DNA of 64,000 nucleotides from Wolbachia endosymbiont of Diaphorina citri (lineage in GTDB: Bacteria; Pseudomonadota; Alphaproteobacteria; Rickettsiales; Anaplasmataceae), in assembly GCF_013096535.2 (NCBI RefSeq), contig NZ_CP051265.2, positions 186,001-250,000 on the forward strand, written 5' to 3'. Positions 27,363-35,067 of this stretch are shown piece by piece (position 1 is the stretch's first letter; every line of letters begins with the position of its first letter). A program made the position numbers and the translations under genes. The notes under the pieces are model-generated. The model saw nothing but the letters and a program-made list of their open reading frames with translations, was not told where the DNA came from and searched no databases.

Positions 27363-29183
27363 ATGATCGGTAATTTAACTTATGAAGATGTAAAGAAATT
27401 TGTAACTGATAATCCTAATATAGCTGCTCAGGAATTTGGTGAGAAGCTAAAACAAAGTGGGCCAACAGATGCAAAGATTTGTGATTTGTTTATGGATATT
27501 CTCCGCTCAGGGAAAAGCAGTATTTTAAATGATTATGATACATTTCTAAAAATTGTTGAATTGCTCGCAAAGTCAAATATTAAAATTGATATTGGAGATA
27601 CTACTTCTAAAACTGTATTAGATTACGCTGTGTCAGGTAAAAAACCTAACGTTATAAAGATATTTTTGGATAGCGATAAATTTGATCAAGAAAGAAAATC
27701 GAATGCTTTGTTGACCGCCGTTAATGAAGGTAAAGTTCAAGAGTTTGAGATATTTTTAGATTACATAGATCATACGAAAATACTAGAGGTTCTTAACACA
27801 GCTCCTCACAATGAGAGCACTGAAGTTATGAAGATACTCTTGAATAACAAAAGATTTACTGGAGAAGAGAAAGTTCAGGCTTTGAGTAATGCCTCTGTAG
27901 ATGGCGACCTACCAAAAGTTAAGTTACTTTTAAAGTACATGACAGGTATACCAGAAGATGGTATAAGAAATCTTCTAAAAATAATTGAAGAAGGGAAATT
28001 ATCACTCAGAGAACAACTTCAAATAGATTCTGAGTTTAAAGTCGACTTCAGCAATTCTGATCACAATAAATATCTCTCAAGCTGTGTAATAATTGCACTG
28101 CTTAGATCAGCAATAAACAAGAAGCAAAACACACCTGATGGAGCGGAGTCCAATGTCAGTAATACAAGCACTGGTCTCACGCTAAATAATGATGACATTA
28201 GGAATCTGTGTCTTGATATAGATAGGGTTACAAAACAGGATAGCACAGTTACTAGTTTTGAAGATTTGCAAAAAAGGTTAAGAAGTAAGGGAATTAATCT
28301 TCAGAGCAAATGTGAAAAAAATGCTGTACTAGAATATGCAATTAAAGATCAAAATTTGAACGTTATAAAATTTCTCTTACAAAATGGAATGACCATCATC
28401 AATGCAATCGGTCAAGAAGGAAGGTATTACGTTAGCAAAATTGAAGGAGAAAAATCTATATTATGCTTTGTTGTCTCTTACACTGATGATGACAATGCTG
28501 AGATTCTGAGCACGTTACTGCAAAGTGTTAATGCAGAGCAATCAAAACTAGATCCTGAAAGTGAATTGTACAGATTATATCAACAGTTAAAGGATGATGC
28601 ATTCTGCACTGCTTCTTCAAAAAAGAATTCTGTGGCAGCAACAGCACTGATACAAAATGATCGAGAAATAATTGTGCCGCATGGATCAGCAACAAATAAG
28701 GAACAAGAAACATTCCACATAGAAACAAATAGTGTATCCAATAGTAATAGAAATGTTATTAGTAGACCTGTAGCAACAGCGCCTCCAGTTAGTACTAATG
28801 GTAATAATAACAAAAATGAAGCACCTGTATCAACAAGGACTGGCCCAACTGTCACACCAAATAATGATAAGAAAGCTAACGGCTTTGTAGAGGCTCAATT
28901 TTCTCCACCACATGAAAAAGAAACTAAATACAAAAAAAGTAAGGAGAGTTTTTACGCCTCATTAAGGAGTGATGTTGTTGGAGTTGTTATTGCAGGATTA
29001 TTTGTTGCTGCTGCTGTGACGGTTCCATCTTTAGCTGGTGCATTAGTTTGCAGTGTCCTAGCTATTTTAGTTGTAATGGTAACTGGATTACATGTAAAAA
29101 ATTTTACACTTCCAAGTTACAGCGAAATGAGAGAAAATAAGGTTGAACCTGTAAATTCAAGTTTGAGAAACCATGCAATCTAG
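27363..29183 (+). CDS. Ankyrin-like protein with C-terminal membrane segments
   Basis: The ATG at 27363 is used; a TTG at 27357 is the other option. The protein is about 606 residues. The first 210 residues form helical repeats of about 33 residues (TVLDYAVSGKKPNVIKIFL, ALLTAVNEGKVQEFEIFL), which look like degenerate ankyrin repeats. A second ankyrin-like unit lies near residues 315-345 (AVLEYAIKDQNLNVIKFLL). A long Ser/Thr/Asn-rich linker follows, then a hydrophobic hairpin near residue 535 (VVGVVIAGLFVAAAVTVPS and GALVCSVLAILVVMVTGL). The same plan is seen at 16640-17884. A membrane-anchored protein presenting ankyrin repeats is inferred; its function is unknown. Confidence 0.75.
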   Translation: MIGNLTYEDVKKFVTDNPNIAAQEFGEKLKQSGPTDAKICDLFMDILRSGKSSILNDYDTFLKIVELLAKSNIKIDIGDTTSKTVLDYAVSGKKPNVIKIFLDSDKFDQERKSNALLTAVNEGKVQEFEIFLDYIDHTKILEVLNTAPHNESTEVMKILLNNKRFTGEEKVQALSNASVDGDLPKVKLLLKYMTGIPEDGIRNLLKIIEEGKLSLREQLQIDSEFKVDFSNSDHNKYLSSCVIIALLRSAINKKQNTPDGAESNVSNTSTGLTLNNDDIRNLCLDIDRVTKQDSTVTSFEDLQKRLRSKGINLQSKCEKNAVLEYAIKDQNLNVIKFLLQNGMTIINAIGQEGRYYVSKIEGEKSILCFVVSYTDDDNAEILSTLLQSVNAEQSKLDPESELYRLYQQLKDDAFCTASSKKNSVAATALIQNDREIIVPHGSATNKEQETFHIETNSVSNSNRNVISRPVATAPPVSTNGNNNKNEAPVSTRTGPTVTPNNDKKANGFVEAQFSPPHEKETKYKKSKESFYASLRSDVVGVVIAGLFVAAAVTVPSLAGALVCSVLAILVVMVTGLHVKNFTLPSYSEMRENKVEPVNSSLRNHAI

Positions 29184-29249
29184 CTCCTAGAATCACTTTT
29201 CAAACCAATTATAATTTCTTGATTGTTAAACCACTTTATCAAAATTAAG

Positions 29250-29323
29250 TGGGACTAGTGCGATTCGAACGCACGGCCTTCGGATTAGGAATCCAACGCT
29301 CTATCCTACTGAGCTATAGTCCC
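29250..29323 (-). tRNA. tRNA-Arg (anticodon CCU)
   Basis: The reverse strand folds into a standard 74-base cloverleaf: acceptor GGGACTA/TAGTCCC with discriminator A, D arm GCTC/GAGC, anticodon stem TTGGA/TCCGA with loop TTCCTAA, and T arm GTGCG-TTCGAAT-CGCAC. The anticodon CCT reads AGG arginine codons. CCA is not encoded. Confidence 0.95.
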
Positions 29324-29474
29324 ATGTCTTCTGCTATTTATGCAAAATTATAGCAAAAAGTCTCGCATTTTTCTAGGCACCCTGTATAATTAATTCACAA
29401 TAATAAAAAATATTTCTGTATTTCTTGAATGTAATACTGTTATATTTAATAATACGATTCCAATTGAAAGATTA

Positions 29475-30212
29475 ATGCTAGTTAACAATATTAGTTACTT
29501 TTATAGTAATCAAGATGGCTTTGCTTTAAGCAACATCAACATTCAAGTGAAGAAAGGAAGTGTTGCCTGTTTACTAGGTCATTCTGGCTGTGGCAAGTCA
29601 ACAATTCTAAAATTAATCGCAGGAATAGAAAATCCAAAATCTGGAACCATTGTTATAAATGATAAATTAGTTGCAAGTAACAAAGTGTCAATTGCTATAG
29701 AGCGTAGAAATATCGGATTGATTTTTCAGCATTCTGCATTATTTCCTCATAAAACAGTAATAGAAAATATAACTTTTGCTATTTGCAGTACTTCTAAGAA
29801 AGAAAAATACCTTGCTGCATTGGAAATCTTAAAGCTATTTAATATAGAAAAATATGAAAACATGTACCCTCATGCTTTATCAGGAGGACAGCAACAATTA
29901 GTTGCAATAGCAAGAGTAATGGCGCAAAATCCTGATGTTGTTTTGCTCGATGAACCATTTTCTAATTTAGATATACTGCTCAAATATCGAATAAGGCACC
30001 ATATATTGTCACTTTTTAGAAGCAAAAGTATTCCTGTACTCATGGTAACTCATGATCCACAAGAAGCGTTGAAAGTTGCAGATTTTATTTACGTGATGAA
30101 AAATGGTAAAATTATTCAATCAGGAGTTCCTAGCTACATATACCACAGACCTAAAGATGATACGTTAGCAAAATTTTTTAGTGAGCTTCCTTTTACTCTA
30201 CAGCTAAACTAA
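29475..30212 (+). CDS. ABC transporter ATP-binding protein, iron(III)/FbpC-like
   Basis: A 245-residue ABC ATPase with every motif: Walker A GHSGCGKST, Q-loop LIFQHSALFPHKTV, signature LSGGQQQ, Walker B VVLLDEPFSNLD and switch histidine VTHDPQEAL. The closest match by eye is the iron(III)/polyamine importer class (FbpC, PotA), but the C-terminal regulatory domain of those longer proteins is absent. Permease and binding-protein genes are not adjacent, which is common in Rickettsiales where transporter subunits are scattered. The substrate is therefore a guess. Confidence 0.88.
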   Translation: MLVNNISYFYSNQDGFALSNINIQVKKGSVACLLGHSGCGKSTILKLIAGIENPKSGTIVINDKLVASNKVSIAIERRNIGLIFQHSALFPHKTVIENITFAICSTSKKEKYLAALEILKLFNIEKYENMYPHALSGGQQQLVAIARVMAQNPDVVLLDEPFSNLDILLKYRIRHHILSLFRSKSIPVLMVTHDPQEALKVADFIYVMKNGKIIQSGVPSYIYHRPKDDTLAKFFSELPFTLQLN

Positions 30213-30255
30213 ACTTAATGTTAGGCTAAAACTATTATAAGATAATTAAAAACTC

Positions 30256-30286
30256 TTGATTTATAATTCAATAAAAGTGATATAAT
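30256..30286 (+). promoter_or_regulatory. Putative promoter upstream of tatA
   Basis: TTGATT (30256-30261) and TATAAT (30281-30286) with a 19-base spacer lie about 70 bases upstream of tatA. The -10 box is perfect but the spacer is longer than ideal, so this is only a candidate. Confidence 0.38.
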
Positions 30287-30352
30287 TTATGTATCACTTG
30301 GCTTCAGTCAAGTTTTAATACATAAAAGTTAATATTTTCAACGGAGGTACAA

Positions 30353-30520
30353 ATGAGTTTAGGTCCATGGCAGCTGTTTCTAGTCTTAATAATAATCTTA
30401 GTTCTGTTTGGTGCAGGTAGGTTACCACAAGTTATGGGTGATTTAGGCAAAGGCATTAAAAACCTTAAACAAGAACTTAAGGATTCAGAGAAACTATCAT
30501 CTAATGAACCAGATCGTTAG
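30353..30520 (+). CDS. tatA: Twin-arginine translocase subunit TatA
   Basis: A 55-residue protein with a strong ribosome site (GGAGG) six bases upstream. It has one N-terminal membrane helix ([21 protein letters not shown]), the hinge, and an amphipathic helix ([15 protein letters not shown]) that contains the Phe-Gly motif (LFGAGRLP) and the basic face typical of TatA/TatE. TatA multimerises with TatC to export folded proteins across the inner membrane. The gene is short for the family but complete. It stands alone and is followed by a hairpin terminator. Confidence 0.95.
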   Translation: MSLGPWQLFLVLIIILVLFGAGRLPQVMGDLGKGIKNLKQELKDSEKLSSNEPDR

Positions 30521-30535
30521 CTTCCTTATGTTTCG

Positions 30536-30566
30536 TGACACGCACTAAAGTGCGTGTCATTTGTTT
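30536..30566 (+). terminator. Rho-independent-type terminator after tatA
   Basis: A perfect stem, TGACACGCAC (30536-30545) with GTGCGTGTCA (30550-30559) and a four-base loop, is followed by TTTGTTT. It begins 16 bases after the tatA stop codon. Confidence 0.8.
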
Positions 30567-30734
30567 AAACAAGGCTAAAGAATTGAAGAGGTATGATTGA
30601 AATAATTATGTTAGTTAGAATGTTATTAAAGGTTAATCGTGGAAGAAAGTGAGAAATTGACTGAAGATAAAAAATTGGCCTCTGATATTCTAAAAGAGGT
30701 TGCAGATACCAATAACAACGATAGTGATAAAAAG

Positions 30735-31930
30735 TGTATTAAACAAGACTTGATCTGACACTTTAAAAAAGTAAGTTATAAAATAATAAAAGAAAGGAGT
30801 GTTAGAAATGAGTACGATACAAACAAAAATACTAAAGCCGAAACTAGGATTGCTAGAGCTAGCAAAACAGCTTGGAAATGTGTCTCAAGCATGCAAGGTT
30901 ATGGGATATTCAAGGGATACATTTTATAGATTCAAAGAACTATATGAAAATGGAGGAGAAGAAGCGCTGCATGAGATAAGCAAGAAAAAACCACTTATGG
31001 CAAACAGAGTCTCTGAAGACATGGAAAGAGCTGTAGTTAATATTGCAACAGAATTTCCTGCATATGGACAACAAAGAGCTGCAAATGAACTGAGAAAAAG
31101 GGGCATAATAATCTCTGAAGGTGGAGTGAGATCTGTATGGCTGAGAAATGACCTTGAGACCTTCAAAAAAAGACTGAGGGCTCTTGAGGCAAAAGTTATG
31201 CAAGATGGAATAATTCTAACAGAGGAGCAACTTGCGGCTTTAGAAAAAGTTAAAGAACAAAGGGAAGCACATGGTGAAATTGAAACAGAGCATCCAGGTT
31301 ATTTAGGTTCTCAAGATACTTATTATGTAGGCAACATCAAGGGTATAGGAAGAATCTATCAGCAAACTTTTATTGATACTTATTCGAGAGTGGCTTTTGC
31401 TAAGCTTTATACAGATAAAACTGCTATTACCGCTGCTGACTTGCTGAATGATAGAGTAATACCATTTTTTGATGTACAAAGCGTGCCATTATTGCGCATT
31501 TTGACCGATAGAGGTACAGAATATTGTGGCAAACCAGAGAATCACGCTTATCAGTTATACTTAGGAATCGAAAATATTGATCACTCAAGAACTAAAGCCA
31601 ATTCTCCGCAAACTAATGGCATATGCGAGAGATTCCATAAGACTATGCAAGATGAGTGTTACAATATTATTTTTCGCAAGAAAATCTACAATTCTTTGGA
31701 AGATCTGCAGATAGATGTTGATCATTGGTTGCGTTCTTATAATGAGACAAGGCCTCATTCAGGCAAATATTGCTATGGCAAAACGCCTACTCAGACTTTT
31801 CTTAATAGCAAACACATTGCTTTTCAGAAAAATATTAGTAGCATGAAACAAGAGACTGATATTAGTTTTAACTACCTCAATTCTTCTGTCAGTTAATTCA
31901 TCCCTGTCAGATTAAGTTGTGTCTAGTACA
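30735..31930 (+). mobile_element. IS481-family insertion sequence, full copy 2 (1196 bp)
   Basis: Same ends and length as the other full copies. The flanks are GATAAAAAG on the left and GATAAAG on the right; the uninterrupted exoD paralogue reads GATAAAGTAAC. This fits a 7-bp target duplication GATAAAG with two extra A residues gained in the left copy, probably by slippage in the A-run. Confidence 0.92.
30808..31896 (+). CDS. IS481-family transposase, copy 2
   Basis: The protein is identical to the transposase at 15515-16603, with the same helix-turn-helix, DDE residues and AAGGAG-preceded ATG. It reads in the same direction as the exoD gene it splits. Loss of that gene's N-terminal coding part therefore comes from insertion alone, with no inversion. 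Nothing marks this copy as inactive. Confidence 0.93.
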   Translation: MSTIQTKILKPKLGLLELAKQLGNVSQACKVMGYSRDTFYRFKELYENGGEEALHEISKKKPLMANRVSEDMERAVVNIATEFPAYGQQRAANELRKRGIIISEGGVRSVWLRNDLETFKKRLRALEAKVMQDGIILTEEQLAALEKVKEQREAHGEIETEHPGYLGSQDTYYVGNIKGIGRIYQQTFIDTYSRVAFAKLYTDKTAITAADLLNDRVIPFFDVQSVPLLRILTDRGTEYCGKPENHAYQLYLGIENIDHSRTKANSPQTNGICERFHKTMQDECYNIIFRKKIYNSLEDLQIDVDHWLRSYNETRPHSGKYCYGKTPTQTFLNSKHIAFQKNISSMKQETDISFNYLNSSVS

Positions 31931-32611
31931 GATAAAGTAACATTGTTCGACATCAAAACAGCTTTACATGAGCGCGGTTTTGGTATTTTAATAATCATCT
32001 TCTCTTTACCGCTATCAGTACCTATACTTGTTCCACCTGGCTATACAACCATTCTTTCTATACCTTTAATCTTATTTTCACTACAGCTTCTATTTGGGTT
32101 TGATTCTCCTTGGATGCCTAATTGGCTAGAAAGGAAATCTTTTCAACGTTCAACACTAGCTCTCGTGGTAGAGAAAACTTCACCTATATTAAAAAAAATA
32201 GAAAAGTTCATGAAACCAAGAATGTCTTTTATTTTTCTTGGTCCGGGTGAAAAGATTCTAGCTTTTATGATGTTGCTTTGTGCAATAATAATAGCTCTTC
32301 CATTACCTTTTACTCACTTCCTTCCTGCAATTGGTATAACTCTTATTTCACTCGGCATTATGGGTAAAGATGGATTTTTATCTACGTTAGGAGTGTTAGT
32401 TTCATTCTGTGCGTTATTGGTTACCCTTATTGTAATAGTTAAAGGACCAAAACTTATAGCCGGAATACTTTCTCTTCTTAAAAGCCTTATAACTTAAAAG
32501 CTTTACAACACTTTAATAAAAGAATGAAGTACAGCATGAAATGAATAATCGATATTGAAATATAGCAATAACTATGTTAGTTAGAAGTTATATTGTTATT
32601 AAAGGGTAACT

Positions 32612-33268
32612 GTGGAAAAAAGTGTGAAATTGACTGAAGATAAAAAATTGGCCTCTGATATTCTAAAAGAGGTTGCAGATACTAATAATAACGATAATGA
32701 TAAAGTAACATTATTTGATATTAAAACAGCTTTACATGAGCGCGGTTTTGGTATTTTAATAATCATCTTCTCTTTACCGCTATCAGTACCTATACCTGTT
32801 CCACCTGGCTATACAACCATTCTTTCTATACCTTTAATCTTATTTTCACTGCAGCTTCTATTTGGGTTTGATTCTCCTTGGATGCCTAATTGGCTAGAAA
32901 GGAAATCTTTTCAACGTTCAACACTAGCTCTCGTGGTAGAGAAAACTTCACCTACATTAAAAAAAATAGAAAAGTTCATGAAACCAAGAATGTCTTTCAT
33001 TTTTCGTGGTCCTGGTGAAAATATTTTAGCATTTATAATGCTGCTTTGTGCATTATCGATAGCAATCCCACTTCCTTTAACTAACTTCATTCCTGCAATT
33101 GGTACAACTCTCATTTCACTGGGTATCATGAGCAAAGATGGATTTCTCTCTATAATGGGAGTATTAGTATCATTGTGTGGGTTATTACTTACTCTTGTCG
33201 TAATAGTTAAAGGACCACAGCTTATATTTGGAGCATTTTCTTTTCTAAAAAGCTTTGTATATGGTTAA
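32612..33268 (+). CDS. exoD: ExoD-family membrane protein, copy 3
   Basis: A 218-residue ExoD-like protein with a GTG start, intact from the charged tail ([12 protein letters not shown]) through the membrane segments. Its sequence is close to the interrupted copy 2 just upstream, and the DNA before both starts is similar (the ATTATGTTAGTTAGAA type sequence versus CTATGTTAGTTAGAAG). They are therefore a tandem duplication that includes the upstream region. Its stop overlaps the start of cysS. It is probably the working copy after copy 2 was split. The biochemical role of ExoD is unknown. Confidence 0.9.
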   Translation: MEKSVKLTEDKKLASDILKEVADTNNNDNDKVTLFDIKTALHERGFGILIIIFSLPLSVPIPVPPGYTTILSIPLILFSLQLLFGFDSPWMPNWLERKSFQRSTLALVVEKTSPTLKKIEKFMKPRMSFIFRGPGENILAFIMLLCALSIAIPLPLTNFIPAIGTTLISLGIMSKDGFLSIMGVLVSLCGLLLTLVVIVKGPQLIFGAFSFLKSFVYG

Positions 33269-34655
33269 GCTTTACAACACTTTAACAAAAAAAAAAGAGC
33301 CCTTTACACCGATCGATAAAGATCATATAAAAATGTACGTTTGCGGACCAACAGTATATGATACTGCACATATAGGAAATGCACGTTCTGTTGTTGTTTA
33401 TGATGTATTATTTCGACTGCTGAAATTTTGTTATGGCAAAGTTACTTACGTGCGTAATATAACCGACATCGATGACAAGATAATCAATGCAGCAAATAAG
33501 AAAAGTAGTAATATAGAAAGTATCAGCGCATATTATACCAAAGCTTTTCATGAAGATATGAGAAGCATAAATTGCGTAGAACCAACACATGAACCAAAAG
33601 CAACAGAAAATATAGACCAAATTATTGAGTTAATTGAATCTTTGCTGCAGTCTGGTCATGCTTATGAATCAAATAAACATGTATATTTTAGTGTAGAATC
33701 TTACCCTGAGTACGGTGTTTTATCAGGAAAAAAAATTGATGAGTTGGATCATGGTAATAGAGTTGAAGTGGGTGAAAATAAAAAACACCCAGGAGACTTC
33801 GTACTTTGGAAACCTGCAAATGCAACTGACTATAAACTTTCAAGTCACTGGAATAGTCCATGGGGAGAAGGAAGACCAGGGTGGCATATAGAATGTTCAG
33901 CAATGTCATATGCTTACCTTGGCAAAGATTTTGATATTCACGGTGGCGGTATAGACTTGCAATTTCCTCATCATGAGAATGAAATTGCGCAGAGTAAATC
34001 TGCATTTGCTGAATCAATTTTTGCGAAATATTGGATACATAACGGTTTTCTTACGGTAAATGAAGAGAAAATGAGCAAATCCTTATTTAATATAGTTAAA
34101 GTAAGGGATTTGCTAGATAGTGGAGTCAGAGGTGAAGTAATACGCTATGCACTGCTCAAAACTCACTATAGAAAACCACTTGATTGGACAGAAAATGTTA
34201 TCTCTGAGTCGCAAGAAACTTTAAACAAGTTTTATCGGTTATTACGTAGTACATGTATTGAGGAAAGTGATGCAGAAGTCTCTAAAGATTTTATAGAGGC
34301 TTTGAAAAACGATTTAAACATTCCTGAAGCTGTAGCCATATTGCATGAAATGGCTACAGAAATCAATAAGACAAGTAATGAATGTGAGAGGCTCAAATTA
34401 ACTAAGAAGTTTGTTAAAAGCGCAAGGTTCATTGGTATTCTTGAGTCAAGTTATCAAGAGTGGTTTGCAAGTGGTGTGAATCATCAAGAAATAGAAAGGT
34501 TGATAGACTTAAGAAAAGTAGCAAAACAAAATAAAGATTATGATACTGCAGACAAAATAAGAGAGCAATTGAAACAAATGGGGGTTACAATTTCTGACAA
34601 CGAAGATGGCACAACAACTTGGTATGGAAAATTATCTCCTATTGTTTATAGATAG
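33261..34655 (+). CDS. cysS: Cysteinyl-tRNA synthetase
   Basis: The 464-residue class I synthetase charges tRNA-Cys. The catalytic HIGH signature appears as [14 protein letters not shown], zinc-binding Cys is in YVCGPTVYD, and the second zinc ligands lie in WHIECSAMS and FPHHENE. The KMSKS loop is [10 protein letters not shown]. The ATG at 33261 is preferred to an upstream TTG. The start overlaps the last codons of exoD copy 3 by eight bases, so translation may be coupled. The 3' end overlaps the next gene by about 30 bases. Confidence 0.96.
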   Translation: MVKLYNTLTKKKEPFTPIDKDHIKMYVCGPTVYDTAHIGNARSVVVYDVLFRLLKFCYGKVTYVRNITDIDDKIINAANKKSSNIESISAYYTKAFHEDMRSINCVEPTHEPKATENIDQIIELIESLLQSGHAYESNKHVYFSVESYPEYGVLSGKKIDELDHGNRVEVGENKKHPGDFVLWKPANATDYKLSSHWNSPWGEGRPGWHIECSAMSYAYLGKDFDIHGGGIDLQFPHHENEIAQSKSAFAESIFAKYWIHNGFLTVNEEKMSKSLFNIVKVRDLLDSGVRGEVIRYALLKTHYRKPLDWTENVISESQETLNKFYRLLRSTCIEESDAEVSKDFIEALKNDLNIPEAVAILHEMATEINKTSNECERLKLTKKFVKSARFIGILESSYQEWFASGVNHQEIERLIDLRKVAKQNKDYDTADKIREQLKQMGVTISDNEDGTTTWYGKLSPIVYR

Positions 34656-35037
34656 CCTAGTATCATCGCTTATCTTACCCATACATCAAGGTTTTGTACT
34701 TTACACTATGTTATGCTTTAGGTCAAATTACGATCAACTACTTATATTACTTTTTGGAGTATCGGGATCCAGTCTTGGTGGAATAGCTAACTGGTATTTA
34801 GGTAGAATAACAATTTTTATCAGAAGATCACATCACAAATTAGAGAATGAAGACAAAACACCAAAAATTGTAAGGCACCTACTGATTTGTGCAGTTGCAT
34901 TGCTTTCGTGGGTACCAGCACTTGGAAGTGTGACTCAGATTTTATCCGGTTACTTCAAGTTAAACCTTTATATTCTTGTTCCCTTAATTATTTTATCTAA
35001 CTTCCTCTGTTTGTTGTATCTAACGTTTACCATCTAA
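34624..35037 (+). CDS. YqaA/DedA-like inner-membrane protein
   Basis: A protein of 137 residues (143 if the ATG at 34606 is used) overlaps the end of cysS. It has four or so hydrophobic segments, a small-residue patch [17 protein letters not shown] and, near the C-terminus, [19 protein letters not shown]. Both fit the SNARE-associated/DedA fold found in YqaA. These proteins are polytopic and are implicated in lipid or proton-motive-force homeostasis; a substrate cannot be named. The close overlap suggests co-transcription with cysS. Confidence 0.75.
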   Translation: MENYLLLFIDSLVSSLILPIHQGFVLYTMLCFRSNYDQLLILLFGVSGSSLGGIANWYLGRITIFIRRSHHKLENEDKTPKIVRHLLICAVALLSWVPALGSVTQILSGYFKLNLYILVPLIILSNFLCLLYLTFTI

Positions 35038-35067
35038 CTAAACATCAATAAACAACTTTTCTTTTGG

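Larger units (their letters stand above)
30639..32497 (+). pseudogene. exoD: exoD copy 2, interrupted by IS481
   Basis: The first 32 codons (GTG start at 30639, then [18 protein letters not shown]) are separated from the remaining about 190 codons by a full IS481 element at 30735-31930. After the element the frame resumes with [18 protein letters not shown] and runs to 32497. The next copy at 32612 shows what the intact gene looks like. The right part could still be translated from a GTG inside the element end (31919), which would yield a protein lacking only the charged N-terminal tail. That shortened membrane protein might retain function. Confidence 0.88.

Noticed and set aside
30924..31203. 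Minus-strand frames of 80 and 87 residues, also at 15631-15910 and 59560-59839
   Set aside because: They are antisense to the IS481 transposase and repeat only because the element repeats; no ribosome sites or domains.
31919..32497. Independent gene starting at the GTG at 31919
   Set aside because: The first codons belong to the IS481 end; it is the 3' part of exoD copy 2, although it could still be translated.
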